A DNA stretch of 64,000 bases from Alphaproteobacteria bacterium (GTDB lineage Bacteria; Pseudomonadota; Alphaproteobacteria; Kiloniellales; DSM-21159), in assembly GCA_030433005.1 (NCBI GenBank), contig JAUILQ010000017.1:33621-97620 (forward strand), written 5' to 3'. The position numbers and the translations under genes are program-made. Positions 1-7,313 of the stretch are shown here, piece by piece (the stretch's first letter is position 1; the number at the start of each line of letters is the position of its first letter). Below the pieces are notes generated by a model, which ran no database searches, was not told the DNA's origin, and worked only from the letters and a program-made list of their open reading frames with translations.

Positions 1-845
1 GTGCCGAGCTCGTCGAACAGCGGCGCCCAGGGGCTGGTCAGCTTGCCGATGATCTCGTAGTTCGCGCTCTTGCGCCGGATGTCCTCGTCGGCCGGGATCG
101 CCGAGAGCACCGGGATGCCGACCTGCTCGGCGAAGGCCGCGGCCTCGCCGGTGCCATCGTCCTTGTTGATGACCATGCCGGCGACGCCGACGTTGCCGCC
201 CAGCTGGCGGAAGTACTGGACCGCCGAGCAGACGTTGTTGGCGACGTAGAGCGACTGCAGGTCGTTCGAGGCGACGACGATGACCTTCTGGCACATGTCG
301 CGGGCGATCGGCAGCCCGAAGCCGCCGCATACCACGTCGCCCAGGAAGTCGAGCAGGACGTAGTCGAAGTCCCAGTCGTGGAAGCCCAGCTTCTCCAGCG
401 TCTCGAAGCCGTGGATGATGCCGCGCCCGCCGCAGCCGCGGCCGACCTCCGGGCCGCCCAGCTCCATGGCGTAGACGCCGTCGCGCTTGAAGCAGACGTC
501 GCCGATCGCGAGCTCCTCGCCGGCCAGCTTCTTCTTCGAGGAGGTCTCGATGATCGTCGGGGTCGAGCGGCCGCCGAACAGCAGCGAGGTCGTGTCGCTC
601 TTGGGGTCGCAGCCGATCAGCAGGACCTTCTTGCCCTGCTGCGCCATCATGTAGGAGAGGTTGGCCAGGGTGAAGCTCTTGCCGATGCCGCCCTTGCCGT
701 AGATCGCGATGATCTGCGTCTCCTTGGTGACCGGCCCGGCCTGCGGCGCATCGGGGTCGATCGCGGCCTCGGCCCGCAGCAGGCCGGCGAGGCCCGAGCT
801 GCCCTCGGGGGCCCGCGGCGTCGGTGTGGCGGTGGTTGGCCTCAT
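1..845 (-). CDS. bchX: Chlorophyllide reductase iron protein BchX, 3' end outside window
   Basis: ATP-dependent reductase component of chlorophyllide a oxidoreductase, which with BchY and BchZ reduces ring B of chlorophyllide during bacteriochlorophyll a synthesis. It is NifH-like. After about 40 extra residues comes the P-loop GKGGIGKS (about 50-57), and the likely 4Fe-4S ligands are Cys138 (GRGCGGRG) and Cys173 (DVVCGGFG). The stretch around FLGDVVCGGFGLPIARDM is typical of BchX rather than BchL. The ATG at 845 overlaps the bchC stop (ATGA), so the genes are translationally coupled. 281 codons are visible; the C-terminus lies beyond position 1, presumably followed by bchYZ. Confidence 0.95.
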   Translation of the reverse strand, partial: MRPTTATPTPRAPEGSSGLAGLLRAEAAIDPDAPQAGPVTKETQIIAIYGKGGIGKSFTLANLSYMMAQQGKKVLLIGCDPKSDTTSLLFGGRSTPTIIETSSKKKLAGEELAIGDVCFKRDGVYAMELGGPEVGRGCGGRGIIHGFETLEKLGFHDWDFDYVLLDFLGDVVCGGFGLPIARDMCQKVIVVASNDLQSLYVANNVCSAVQYFRQLGGNVGVAGMVINKDDGTGEAAAFAEQVGIPVLSAIPADEDIRRKSANYEIIGKLTSPWAPLFDELG

Positions 846-1813
846 GAGGCGCTCCTCCAGTCCAGAACCATTTTCAGGCAGGCCGGATCGTCGAAGGCCG
901 TGCGGTACGCCCGCTCGGCCGACGCGGCCCGCTCCCGGTGGGTGATCAGTCCGTCGAGCGAGAGCCGCCCGTCGGCGAGCAGTCGGGTGACCGCTTCCAG
1001 GTCCGCGCGCTGCCATTCGGCGGCGACCCGCAAGCGGGCCTCGCGCATGAAGGCCGGCGGAAAGGCGAACTGCAGCGGCGCCTGGTAGAAGCCGGCGAGC
1101 ACGACCTCGCCGCCGCGCGCCAGGCGGCCGATCAGCCCGTCGAGCAGGCTGCCGTCGCCGCTGACGTCGTAGATCGAGGCGTAGTCGCGCCGCGCGTCGG
1201 CCGCCGGATCGACGACCTGATAGCCGAGCGCACCGCCGGTGCGTTCCGGGTTGCTCTCCCAGACCAGCGGCGGTGTCTCGAACAGGCAGCAGGCGAGGCG
1301 CGCGAGGAGCCGACCGAGCACGCCGTGGCCGACGATCAGCTCGGGCGCCGGCCCGAAGGGGCGCCGCTCGATCCCGTCGGGGGCGAGAGCATGATGCGCC
1401 GTCGCCGCCAGTGCCAGCAGCACGGCGCGTTCGCCCAGCGCGTCGTCGACCGCGACGGCGCGCGCCGCCGGCAGCACGATGCGCGAGGCGGCGCCGCCGA
1501 ACAGGCCGCGAACCGCGCCGTAGCACTGGGCGCCGGGGACGAACACCCGCTCGCCGAGCCGCCCGGCCGCGGCCGGGCCGGCATCGACGACCCGGCCCAC
1601 CGACTCGTAGCCGGGGACCAGGGGATAGCCCATGCCCGGGAACGTCGGCATGCGCCCCGACCAGAGCAGCCGCTCGGTGCCGGTGCTGATGCCGCTCCAC
1701 TCGACCTCCACGACCAGCTCGTCCGGCCCCGGCGCCACCAGGTCGAGCTGGCGGAGGGCCAGTCGCTCCGGCGCGTCGAGTACCACGGCGAGGGTCGTCA
1801 GATCGGTGGTCAC
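842..1813 (-). CDS. bchC: 3-hydroxyethyl bacteriochlorophyllide a dehydrogenase BchC
   Basis: Oxidises the C3 hydroxyethyl group of 3-hydroxyethyl bacteriochlorophyllide a to acetyl. It is a 323-residue member of the medium-chain dehydrogenase family. The N-terminal GroES-like part contains SGISTGTERLLWSG and VPGYESVGRVVDAG, followed by a shortened Rossmann region (LIVGHGVLGRLLARL). Length fits the BchC family. It overlaps bchX by 4 nt and lies 113 bp downstream of crtF. That gap holds two PpsR/CrtJ-type sites, so the gene has its own redox/light-controlled promoter besides read-through from crtEF. Confidence 0.93.
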   Translation of the reverse strand: MTTDLTTLAVVLDAPERLALRQLDLVAPGPDELVVEVEWSGISTGTERLLWSGRMPTFPGMGYPLVPGYESVGRVVDAGPAAAGRLGERVFVPGAQCYGAVRGLFGGAASRIVLPAARAVAVDDALGERAVLLALAATAHHALAPDGIERRPFGPAPELIVGHGVLGRLLARLACCLFETPPLVWESNPERTGGALGYQVVDPAADARRDYASIYDVSGDGSLLDGLIGRLARGGEVVLAGFYQAPLQFAFPPAFMREARLRVAAEWQRADLEAVTRLLADGRLSLDGLITHRERAASAERAYRTAFDDPACLKMVLDWRSAS

Positions 1814-1854
1814 GTCTTCGGTTCCTCCGGGCTTTCAGGAATCGCCCTATGGAG

Positions 1855-1872
1855 TGTCAGTCTAAGTTTACA
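1855..1872 (-). promoter_or_regulatory. PpsR/CrtJ box upstream of bchC
   Basis: Exact TGT-N12-ACA palindrome half-sites (tgtcagtctaagtttaca), 42 bp upstream of the bchC start. PpsR/CrtJ is the aerobic repressor of photosynthesis genes in purple bacteria. The second, imperfect site begins 8 bp further upstream of the gene, the spacing described for the Rhodobacter bchC promoter. Binding itself is inferred. Confidence 0.8.
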
Positions 1873-1880
1873 TATGAGAG

Positions 1881-1898
1881 TGTCAATCTATAAATACG
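1881..1898 (-). promoter_or_regulatory. Second, imperfect PpsR/CrtJ box upstream of bchC
   Basis: TGT-N12-ACG, one base off the consensus, separated from the perfect box at 1855-1872 by exactly 8 bp. The paired arrangement recurs between crtE and crtD, which supports it as a real cooperative site. Confidence 0.65.
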
Positions 1899-1926
1899 CT
1901 TTGGGGTGTCCAGGCGGCCTGACAGG

Positions 1927-3105
1927 TCAGGCCCGCGCCTCGATGAGCCGCGTGAACAGCGCGCCTCGGGCCGGTATCGCCCGGACCGCGGCGAAGCCGG
2001 CCTGCCTCAGCAGCCCGCAGATCTCCGCCTCGCTGCGCGGCCGGCCGCTGCCCATGGCCAGCAGGTAGAACCCGAAGTAGGCGCCGCCGATCGGCGCGCC
2101 GTCCTTCATCCCGGCCATCGGTTCGGCGACCAGCAGCGTGCCGCCCTTCGGCAAGGCCAGGCGCGCCGTGCGCAGCAGCCGCAGCGCCGGCTCGTCGTCG
2201 TGGTCGTGGAGAATCCGGACCAGCGAGATGACGTCGGCGCCCGGCGGCAGCGGGTCGCCGAAGAAGTTGCCGCCGACCGCGCGGACGCGCCCGCCGATCC
2301 CGGCCGCGGCCAGGCGGTCGCGGGCCCGTTCGGCGACGGCCGGCAGGTCGAAGAGGATGAACTGAAGCTCGGGATGGCGCGCCGCCGCGGCGGCCACGAA
2401 GGCGCCCTCGCCGCCGCCCAGATCGAGCAGCCGGCGGTGCCGGCCGAGCGGATAGGCGTCGAGGATCTCGGCCGCGGTGAAGGACTGCGAGGCCGCCATC
2501 AGGGCGCTGTAGTCGGCGACCCGCTCGGCCGGCAGCTCGTCCGGCGCCCCGCTGCGGGCATAGCCCCAGTAGCGCTGCAGGGCGCCGCCGCCGCCGCCCT
2601 CGCGCAGCAGTCGGACGGGATCGCGCAGGTCCTCGTAGAGCAGCGGATGGTGCTCGATCATCGCCAGCACGCCGGGGTTGGCGAGCAGAGCCGCACCCAG
2701 GTCGCCGAGACCGAAACGCTCGTCGCGCCGAGCCGCGACCAGGCGCAGCGACTCCGCGGCGGCGAGCAGCCGGCGTGTCGCCGCCAGGTCGAGTCCCAGC
2801 GCCGGGGCGAGCTGCTCGGCCGTCCGCGGCGACTCGGCGAGCCGCTCGAGCAGGCGCAGTCGGACGCAGGCCAGCAGCACCTGCGAATAGACGAAGCCGG
2901 CGACGAGGTCGAACAGCCGGTAGGCGCGCCGTCGCGCGATCGGCCGGGTCAGCGGAAAGCGAGCCGCCCAGCGCTGGAAGCCCGGATTGCCGAGCAGGCG
3001 GTCGCGCAGCACATACCAGCGCTCGCCCCAGGCCCGGTCTGGCTTGGCGCCGGGCTTCGCCGGTCCCGGAGCCGCAGGGCCCGGAGCCGCAGGTCCGGGA
3101 GCCAT
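1927..3105 (-). CDS. crtF: Hydroxyneurosporene/rhodopin O-methyltransferase CrtF
   Basis: SAM-dependent O-methyltransferase that adds the methoxy group to 1-hydroxy carotenoids in spheroidene/spirilloxanthin synthesis. The 392 residues comprise a winged-helix dimerisation region (about 60-130) and a Rossmann methyltransferase domain with motif I DLGGGEG at about 228-234, followed by LFDLP and the LVRILHDHDD region. The first 20 residues are an unusual repeat of Pro/Gly/Ala (APGPA units) encoded by 15-bp DNA repeats at about 3060-3103. It starts 21 bp after the crtE stop, so crtEF is an operon. Confidence 0.93.
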   Translation of the reverse strand: MAPGPAAPGPAAPGPAKPGAKPDRAWGERWYVLRDRLLGNPGFQRWAARFPLTRPIARRRAYRLFDLVAGFVYSQVLLACVRLRLLERLAESPRTAEQLAPALGLDLAATRRLLAAAESLRLVAARRDERFGLGDLGAALLANPGVLAMIEHHPLLYEDLRDPVRLLREGGGGGALQRYWGYARSGAPDELPAERVADYSALMAASQSFTAAEILDAYPLGRHRRLLDLGGGEGAFVAAAAARHPELQFILFDLPAVAERARDRLAAAGIGGRVRAVGGNFFGDPLPPGADVISLVRILHDHDDEPALRLLRTARLALPKGGTLLVAEPMAGMKDGAPIGGAYFGFYLLAMGSGRPRSEAEICGLLRQAGFAAVRAIPARGALFTRLIEARA

Positions 3106-3126
3106 CGGCCCGGCCCCATCGAACGG

Positions 3127-3996
3127 CTAGGCGGCCGAGCGGGTCAGCTTCTTCGGCATCAGCCGCTTGGCCTCGCTGGCGATCAGCGCCTCCAGCTCGG
3201 CCGCGCCCGGGCAGCGCGGGATCGCGCCGATGGCACCGGCGATCAGCGACTCGAGGCGCGCCACGGCGCCACGCGCGCCGAGCTGCTGCAGCGCGTTGGG
3301 GCGCAGGTGCGCGGGATCCTGGCCGACCGGCTTGCCGATCTCCTCGGGCTCGCAGAGGCCGTCGCGCAGGTCGTCGGCGACCTGGTAGGCGGCACCGAGA
3401 CGCTCGCCGAGCCGGCGCCAGGGCGCCGGGTCGGACCCGGCGGCGACCGCACCGGCGGCCGCCGCGCCGACGAACAGCGCCCCGGTCTTGGCCCCGTGGT
3501 AGGCCTCCAGCGGCACCGTCGGCTCGCTTTCCCAGGCCTGGCCCGCGACGATGCCGAGCGGCAGGCCGACGGAGCTCGCGACCAGCGTGACCAGCGGCGC
3601 CGTACGCGCCGGGTTCCGCTGCGCCGCCTCGGCGACGACCTGGAAGGCCAGAACGATAAGGGCGTCTCCGGCGAGCAGCGCGGTCGCCTCGCCGTAGGCG
3701 GCGTGGACCGAGGGCCGGCCCCGGCGCAGCGCGGCGTCGTCGAAGCACGGCAGGTCGTCGTGGACCAGCGAGGCGCAATGCAGCAGCTCGATCGCCGCCG
3801 CAGCGCCCTCCGAGACCTCCGGCGCGTCGTCGCCGCAGGCCGCGGCGACCGCCAGGCAGAGCCGCGGACGCACCCGAGCGCCGCCGGGGAAGACCGCGTA
3901 GCGGATCGCCTCCGCGATCATCGGCGGCGCCTTGCCGTTCGCGGCCCGGCAGACCGCCGTGTCGAGCGTGCGTTCGATCCGCGTCTTCATGTCCAT
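3127..3996 (-). CDS. crtE: Geranylgeranyl diphosphate synthase CrtE
   Basis: Makes C20 geranylgeranyl diphosphate for carotenoids and the bacteriochlorophyll tail. The 289-residue isoprenyl synthase has the first aspartate motif HDDLPCFDD and the second motif VADDLRD. I chose the ATG at 3996 (MDMKTRIERTL), preceded by GGGGAG. The longer frame opening with TTG at 4053 would run through the PpsR/CrtJ site at 4039-4056 and adds residues not expected of the family. First gene of crtEF-bchCX, divergent from crtD. Confidence 0.94.
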   Translation of the reverse strand: MDMKTRIERTLDTAVCRAANGKAPPMIAEAIRYAVFPGGARVRPRLCLAVAAACGDDAPEVSEGAAAAIELLHCASLVHDDLPCFDDAALRRGRPSVHAAYGEATALLAGDALIVLAFQVVAEAAQRNPARTAPLVTLVASSVGLPLGIVAGQAWESEPTVPLEAYHGAKTGALFVGAAAAGAVAAGSDPAPWRRLGERLGAAYQVADDLRDGLCEPEEIGKPVGQDPAHLRPNALQQLGARGAVARLESLIAGAIGAIPRCPGAAELEALIASEAKRLMPKKLTRSAA

Positions 3997-4038
3997 GGCG
4001 CCGGCTCCCCGCTCCCAGATGGCTGTCGCGTCGCGGAG

Positions 4039-4056
4039 TGTAAGCCTTGACAATCA
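4039..4056. promoter_or_regulatory. Imperfect PpsR/CrtJ box, crtE side of the crtE-crtD divergent promoter
   Basis: TGT-N12-TCA, two bases off the ideal right half. It lies 42 bp upstream of the chosen crtE ATG and exactly 8 bp from the perfect box at 4065-4082, repeating the architecture in front of bchC. Confidence 0.6.
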
Positions 4057-4064
4057 CACGACAC

Positions 4065-4082
4065 TGTCAATCATTATTGACA
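4065..4082. promoter_or_regulatory. Perfect PpsR/CrtJ box between crtE and crtD
   Basis: tgtcaatcattattgaca: TGT-N12-ACA with a long dyad (TGTCAAT / ATTGACA). It sits in the AT-rich gap between divergent crtE and crtD and could repress both. Binding is inferred from the motif. Confidence 0.82.
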
Positions 4083-4184
4083 CTCCGCCGCCCCCGGATC
4101 AAACGAATTGTCGGCGGCCACTGAACGGCGGCGACGCGCGCGACGGGAGTCCGGGCGGCGCCGGAAGCCTGGGAGAAGAGGCTC

Positions 4185-5753
4185 TTGCCGACCGAACGGG
4201 TGGTGATCGTCGGCGGCGGAATCGGTGGCCTCGCCGCCGCGCTCGCCCTGACCGGCCAGGACATCGGCGTCACGCTGCTCGAACGCGGCCCGCGCTGCGG
4301 CGGCAAGCTGCGGGAGCTGCCGGTCGCCGGCCGGAGGGTCGACGCCGGCCCGACCGTCTTCACCATGCGCTGGGTCTTCGACGAGCTCTTCGACGAGGCC
4401 GGCCTGCGCTTCTCCGAGGCGGTCGGCCTGACCCCTGCCGGCGTCCTCGCGCGCCACGCCTGGACCGCCGGCGACGGCCTCGATCTCTATGCCGACCTGG
4501 AGCGGAGCGCCGCAGCGGTCGGCGCCTTCAGCGGCGCCGCCGAGGCGCGCCGCTTTCTCGCCTTCGCCGAGCACGCCCGGGCCGTCTACGGCAAGCTCGA
4601 GAGCCCCTTCCTGCGCTCGAGCCGGCCGAGCTTCCTGTCGATGAGCCGCAAGCTAGGCCTCGGCGGCCTGACCCTGCGGCCCTTCGCCAGCCTGTGGCGG
4701 GCGCTCGAGGACCACTTCACCGACCCGCGGCTGGTCCAGCTGTTCGGCCGCTATGCGACCTACTGCGGCTCCTCGCCCTTCCAGGCGCCGGCGACCCTGC
4801 TGCTGATCGCCCACGTCGAGCAGTCGGGTGTCTGGCTGGTCGAGGGCGGCATGTACCGCCTGGTCGAGGCGCTGGCCGCGGCGGCGACCGCCGGCGGCGC
4901 CGAGCTGCGCTGCGAGGCGCCGGTCGCCGAGGTCAGGGTCGAGCGCGGGCGCGCCTGCGGAGTGACCCTCGAGGACGGCGAGCGGATCGATGCCGACGCC
5001 GTGCTGGTCAACGCCGATCCCGCCGCTCTCGCCGCCGGCCGCTTCGGCGCCGTCGCCAGCGAGGCGGTCGAGCCGCAGCCCGCCGAGCGGCGCTCGCTCT
5101 CGGCGCTCGCCTGGTGCCTGGTCGCCGAAGCCGGCGGCCGGCCGTTGACGCGCCACAACGTGTTCTTCGGCGGCGACTACCGGGGCGAGTTCGACCGGCT
5201 GTTCCGCGAGCGCCGACTGCCCGACGACCCGACCGTCTACCTCTGCGCCCAGGACCGGGGGGCCCAGGATCGGGGGGCCGACCGGGGGGCGGACCGGGGC
5301 GACGTCGACGCTCCGCCGGACGGGGGCGCCGAACGGCTGCTGATGATCGTCAACGCCCCGCCGACCGGCGACGGCCCTTCCCTCGTGCCAGCGGAGATCG
5401 AGCAATGCCTGCACCGGAGCCTGCGTCGCCTGTCGGACTGCGGCCTGACCCTGAGCGCGACGCCGCAGAGCGGCAGCCTGACGACGCCGGCGGGCTTCGA
5501 GAGCCTGTTCCCGGGGACGGGGGGCGCGCTCTACGGCCAGGCGAACCACGGCCTGGAGGCCTCGTTCCGGCGTCCGGACGTGCGCAGCCGGATTCCGGGA
5601 CTCTACCTGGCGGGGGGCGGCGTGCACCCGGGCCCGGGGGTGCCGATGGCGGCGCTCTCGGGGCGGCTGGCCGCGAGCGCGATGCTGGCGGACTTCGCTT
5701 CGATCGGCCGGTCCCGCCGGGTGGCTATGCCTGGTGGTACGTCGACGCGCTGA
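4185..5753 (+). CDS. crtD: Hydroxyneurosporene desaturase CrtD (carotenoid 3,4-desaturase)
   Basis: FAD-dependent desaturase that introduces the C3,4 double bond into 1-hydroxy/methoxy carotenoids. The 522 residues carry the dinucleotide-binding motif GGGIGGLAAA at 10-19, LLERGPRCGGKLRE, and the C-terminal FAD motif GGGVHPGPGVPMAALSG. Start is TTG at 4185 behind a strong ribosome site (gggagaagag). Residues of about 355-372 are a family-atypical insertion of AQDRG/ADRG repeats encoded by tandem 12-15 bp repeats (about 5247-5300). The 3' end overlaps the reading frame of crtC by about 60 nt. Confidence 0.92.
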   Translation: MPTERVVIVGGGIGGLAAALALTGQDIGVTLLERGPRCGGKLRELPVAGRRVDAGPTVFTMRWVFDELFDEAGLRFSEAVGLTPAGVLARHAWTAGDGLDLYADLERSAAAVGAFSGAAEARRFLAFAEHARAVYGKLESPFLRSSRPSFLSMSRKLGLGGLTLRPFASLWRALEDHFTDPRLVQLFGRYATYCGSSPFQAPATLLLIAHVEQSGVWLVEGGMYRLVEALAAAATAGGAELRCEAPVAEVRVERGRACGVTLEDGERIDADAVLVNADPAALAAGRFGAVASEAVEPQPAERRSLSALAWCLVAEAGGRPLTRHNVFFGGDYRGEFDRLFRERRLPDDPTVYLCAQDRGAQDRGADRGADRGDVDAPPDGGAERLLMIVNAPPTGDGPSLVPAEIEQCLHRSLRRLSDCGLTLSATPQSGSLTTPAGFESLFPGTGGALYGQANHGLEASFRRPDVRSRIPGLYLAGGGVHPGPGVPMAALSGRLAASAMLADFASIGRSRRVAMPGGTSTR

Positions 5754-6610
5754 GCGACGACGGCCAGTTCGGCCTGACCATCATCGCCTTCGTCGGCTCG
5801 GTCTTCTCCCCCTACTACGCCTGGTCGGGCCGGCGGGCGCCGGAGAACCACTGCGCGCTCAACGTCGTCTTCTACGGCCGCGGCGCCAGCCGCTGGACGA
5901 TGACCGAGCGCCCGGCGACGGCGCTCCGTCGCGACGCCGCCACGCTGGCGATCGGCCCCAGCGCCCTGAGCTGGGACGGCACGGCGCTGACCATCGACTT
6001 CGACGAGCTGAGCGTGCCGATCCCGCGCCGGGTCAGCGGCCGCGTGCGGGTGCTGCCCTCGGCGGTGCCGGCGCGCAGCTTCCGGCTCGACGCCGCGGGG
6101 CGCCACCACTGGTGGCCGGTCGCGCCGATGGCCCGCGTCGAGGTCGCGCTGAACCGCCCCGACTGCGCCTGGAGCGGCCACGGCTACATCGACAGCAACC
6201 ACGGCGACGAGCCGCTGGAGCAGGGCTTCGCCTACTGGGACTGGTCGCGCGCCAACCTGCCGGACGGCGCGGCCCTGCTCTACAATCCGACGGCCCGCGA
6301 CGGCAGCAGCCACTCGATCGCGGTCCGCTTCGACGCCGCCGGCGGCTCGCACGACTTCGCGCCGCCGCCGCCGGCGCCGCTGCCGGCGACGCGCTGGCGC
6401 GTGCGCCGGACCACGCGGGCCGAGCCCGGCGGGCCGGTGCGCGTGCTCAAGACCCTGGAGGACACGCCCTTCTACTCGCGCTCCGTGCTGACCACCCGGC
6501 TGCTCGGCGAGCAGTGCGTGGCGATGCACGAGAGCCTGTCGCTCGACCGCTTCGCCTCGACCGCGGTCCGGCTGATGCTGCCCTGGCGCATGCCGCGGCG
6601 GTTCTTCTAG
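5681..6610 (+). CDS. crtC: Carotenoid 1,2-hydratase CrtC (hydroxyneurosporene synthase), start unclear
   Basis: Adds water across the terminal 1,2 double bond of acyclic carotenoids. Conserved CrtC sequence begins near 5693 (RFDRPVPPGGYAWWYVDALSDDG) and includes FVGSVFSPYYAWSGRR, SWDGTALTIDFDE, WSGHGYIDSNHGDEPLE, DTPFYSRSVL and the C-terminal LPWRMPRRFF. Reading this frame codon by codon, I find no ATG, GTG or TTG between an ATG at 5405 (deep inside crtD) and one at 5900 (past the conserved core). The listed start is therefore approximate. Possible explanations are a rare start codon, a -1 shift from crtD, or a sequence indel. Identity is secure; the 5' end is not. Confidence 0.8.
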   Translation, partial: DAGGLRFDRPVPPGGYAWWYVDALSDDGQFGLTIIAFVGSVFSPYYAWSGRRAPENHCALNVVFYGRGASRWTMTERPATALRRDAATLAIGPSALSWDGTALTIDFDELSVPIPRRVSGRVRVLPSAVPARSFRLDAAGRHHWWPVAPMARVEVALNRPDCAWSGHGYIDSNHGDEPLEQGFAYWDWSRANLPDGAALLYNPTARDGSSHSIAVRFDAAGGSHDFAPPPPAPLPATRWRVRRTTRAEPGGPVRVLKTLEDTPFYSRSVLTTRLLGEQCVAMHESLSLDRFASTAVRLMLPWRMPRRFF

Positions 6611-6762
6611 GGCGCTGGATCGGGCGGTTCCGGCTTGCCGTCGGCCGCCCGGTCGCGCTTGCGCTCGCGGCGCAGCGACCAGAGCTGCCAGAAGCCGAAG
6701 CCGAAGACGGCGCCGAACACCAGCAGCAGCTCGAGCAGAACCAGCAGGCTGCCGCCTTCCAT
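6607..6762 (-). CDS. Small predicted membrane protein, unknown function (51 aa)
   Basis: A 51-codon frame starting ATG at 6762: one hydrophobic helix (about residues 5-28, LLVLLELLLVFGAVFGFGF), then a basic stretch (RRERKRDR) and a Pro/Asp-rich tail. It lies 25 bp after tspO on the same strand and its stop overlaps the crtC stop antiparallel. Position and topology suggest a genuine member of the photosynthesis cluster. I do not recognise a named family. Confidence 0.6.
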   Translation of the reverse strand: MEGGSLLVLLELLLVFGAVFGFGFWQLWSLRRERKRDRAADGKPEPPDPAP

Positions 6763-6787
6763 CGGCGCCGCCCCCTGCCCTGCGGCC

Positions 6788-7282
6788 TCAGGACGCCCCG
6801 GGGCGCTGGCCGAGCAGCCGGCGCTCCGAGGGATTGAGCCGCAGCACGGTGTAGTTCAGGAAGGCGGCGAAGCTGACCCAGGCGAGGTAGGGCAGCATCA
6901 GCAGCGCCGCCGTCCGGTCGATCGGCCAGAAGGCTACGAGGGTCGCCAGGATCGACAGCCACAGCGCCCCGACCTCGATCAGCGCCAGGTCCATCCGGCG
7001 CAGCCCGAAGAACAGCGCCGACCACAGTGCGTTGAGCACCAGCTGTACGGCGTAGAGCACCAGGGCCAGGGTGGCGCCGGCGAAGCCGGCCTCGCGCCAG
7101 ACCAGCCAGCCGGCCGCGGCGATCATGCCGTAGAGCACCATCCAGACCGGGCCGAACAGCCAGTCCGGCGGCTGCCAGGACGGCTTGTTCAGCTGGCGGT
7201 ACCAGGCGCCCGGCCGGAACAGCGCGCCGCTGAGCGCGGCCAGGAAGCAGGCGGCGCAGAAGCCGAGAAGCGACCAGTACAT
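6788..7282 (-). CDS. tspO: TspO/MBR family tryptophan-rich sensory protein
   Basis: Membrane protein that binds porphyrins. In purple bacteria it modulates photosynthesis gene expression in response to oxygen. The 164 residues form five hydrophobic helices with family signatures WYRQLNKPSWQPPDWLFGPVWMVLY and NALWSALFFGLR. It follows bchO by 31 bp, so it probably ends a bchIDO-tspO-orf51 transcript; its neighbourhood next to crtC is the same as in other purple bacteria. Confidence 0.94.
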   Translation of the reverse strand: MYWSLLGFCAACFLAALSGALFRPGAWYRQLNKPSWQPPDWLFGPVWMVLYGMIAAAGWLVWREAGFAGATLALVLYAVQLVLNALWSALFFGLRRMDLALIEVGALWLSILATLVAFWPIDRTAALLMLPYLAWVSFAAFLNYTVLRLNPSERRLLGQRPGAS

Positions 7283-7313
7283 CAGTGTGGCTCCGAAGTG
7301 GTTGAGGACTCAG

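Noticed and set aside
5612..5618. G-GGG-GGC heptamer as a programmed -1 frameshift site joining CrtD to CrtC
   Set aside because: A shift here would remove the conserved FAD motif at the CrtD C-terminus, so the fusion would likely be inactive; kept only as an option in the crtC finding.
3932..5680. Upstream part of the long plus-strand frame that contains crtC
   Set aside because: It is antisense to crtE and out of frame with crtD; the translated sequence is Arg/Gly-rich with no similarity to a protein family.
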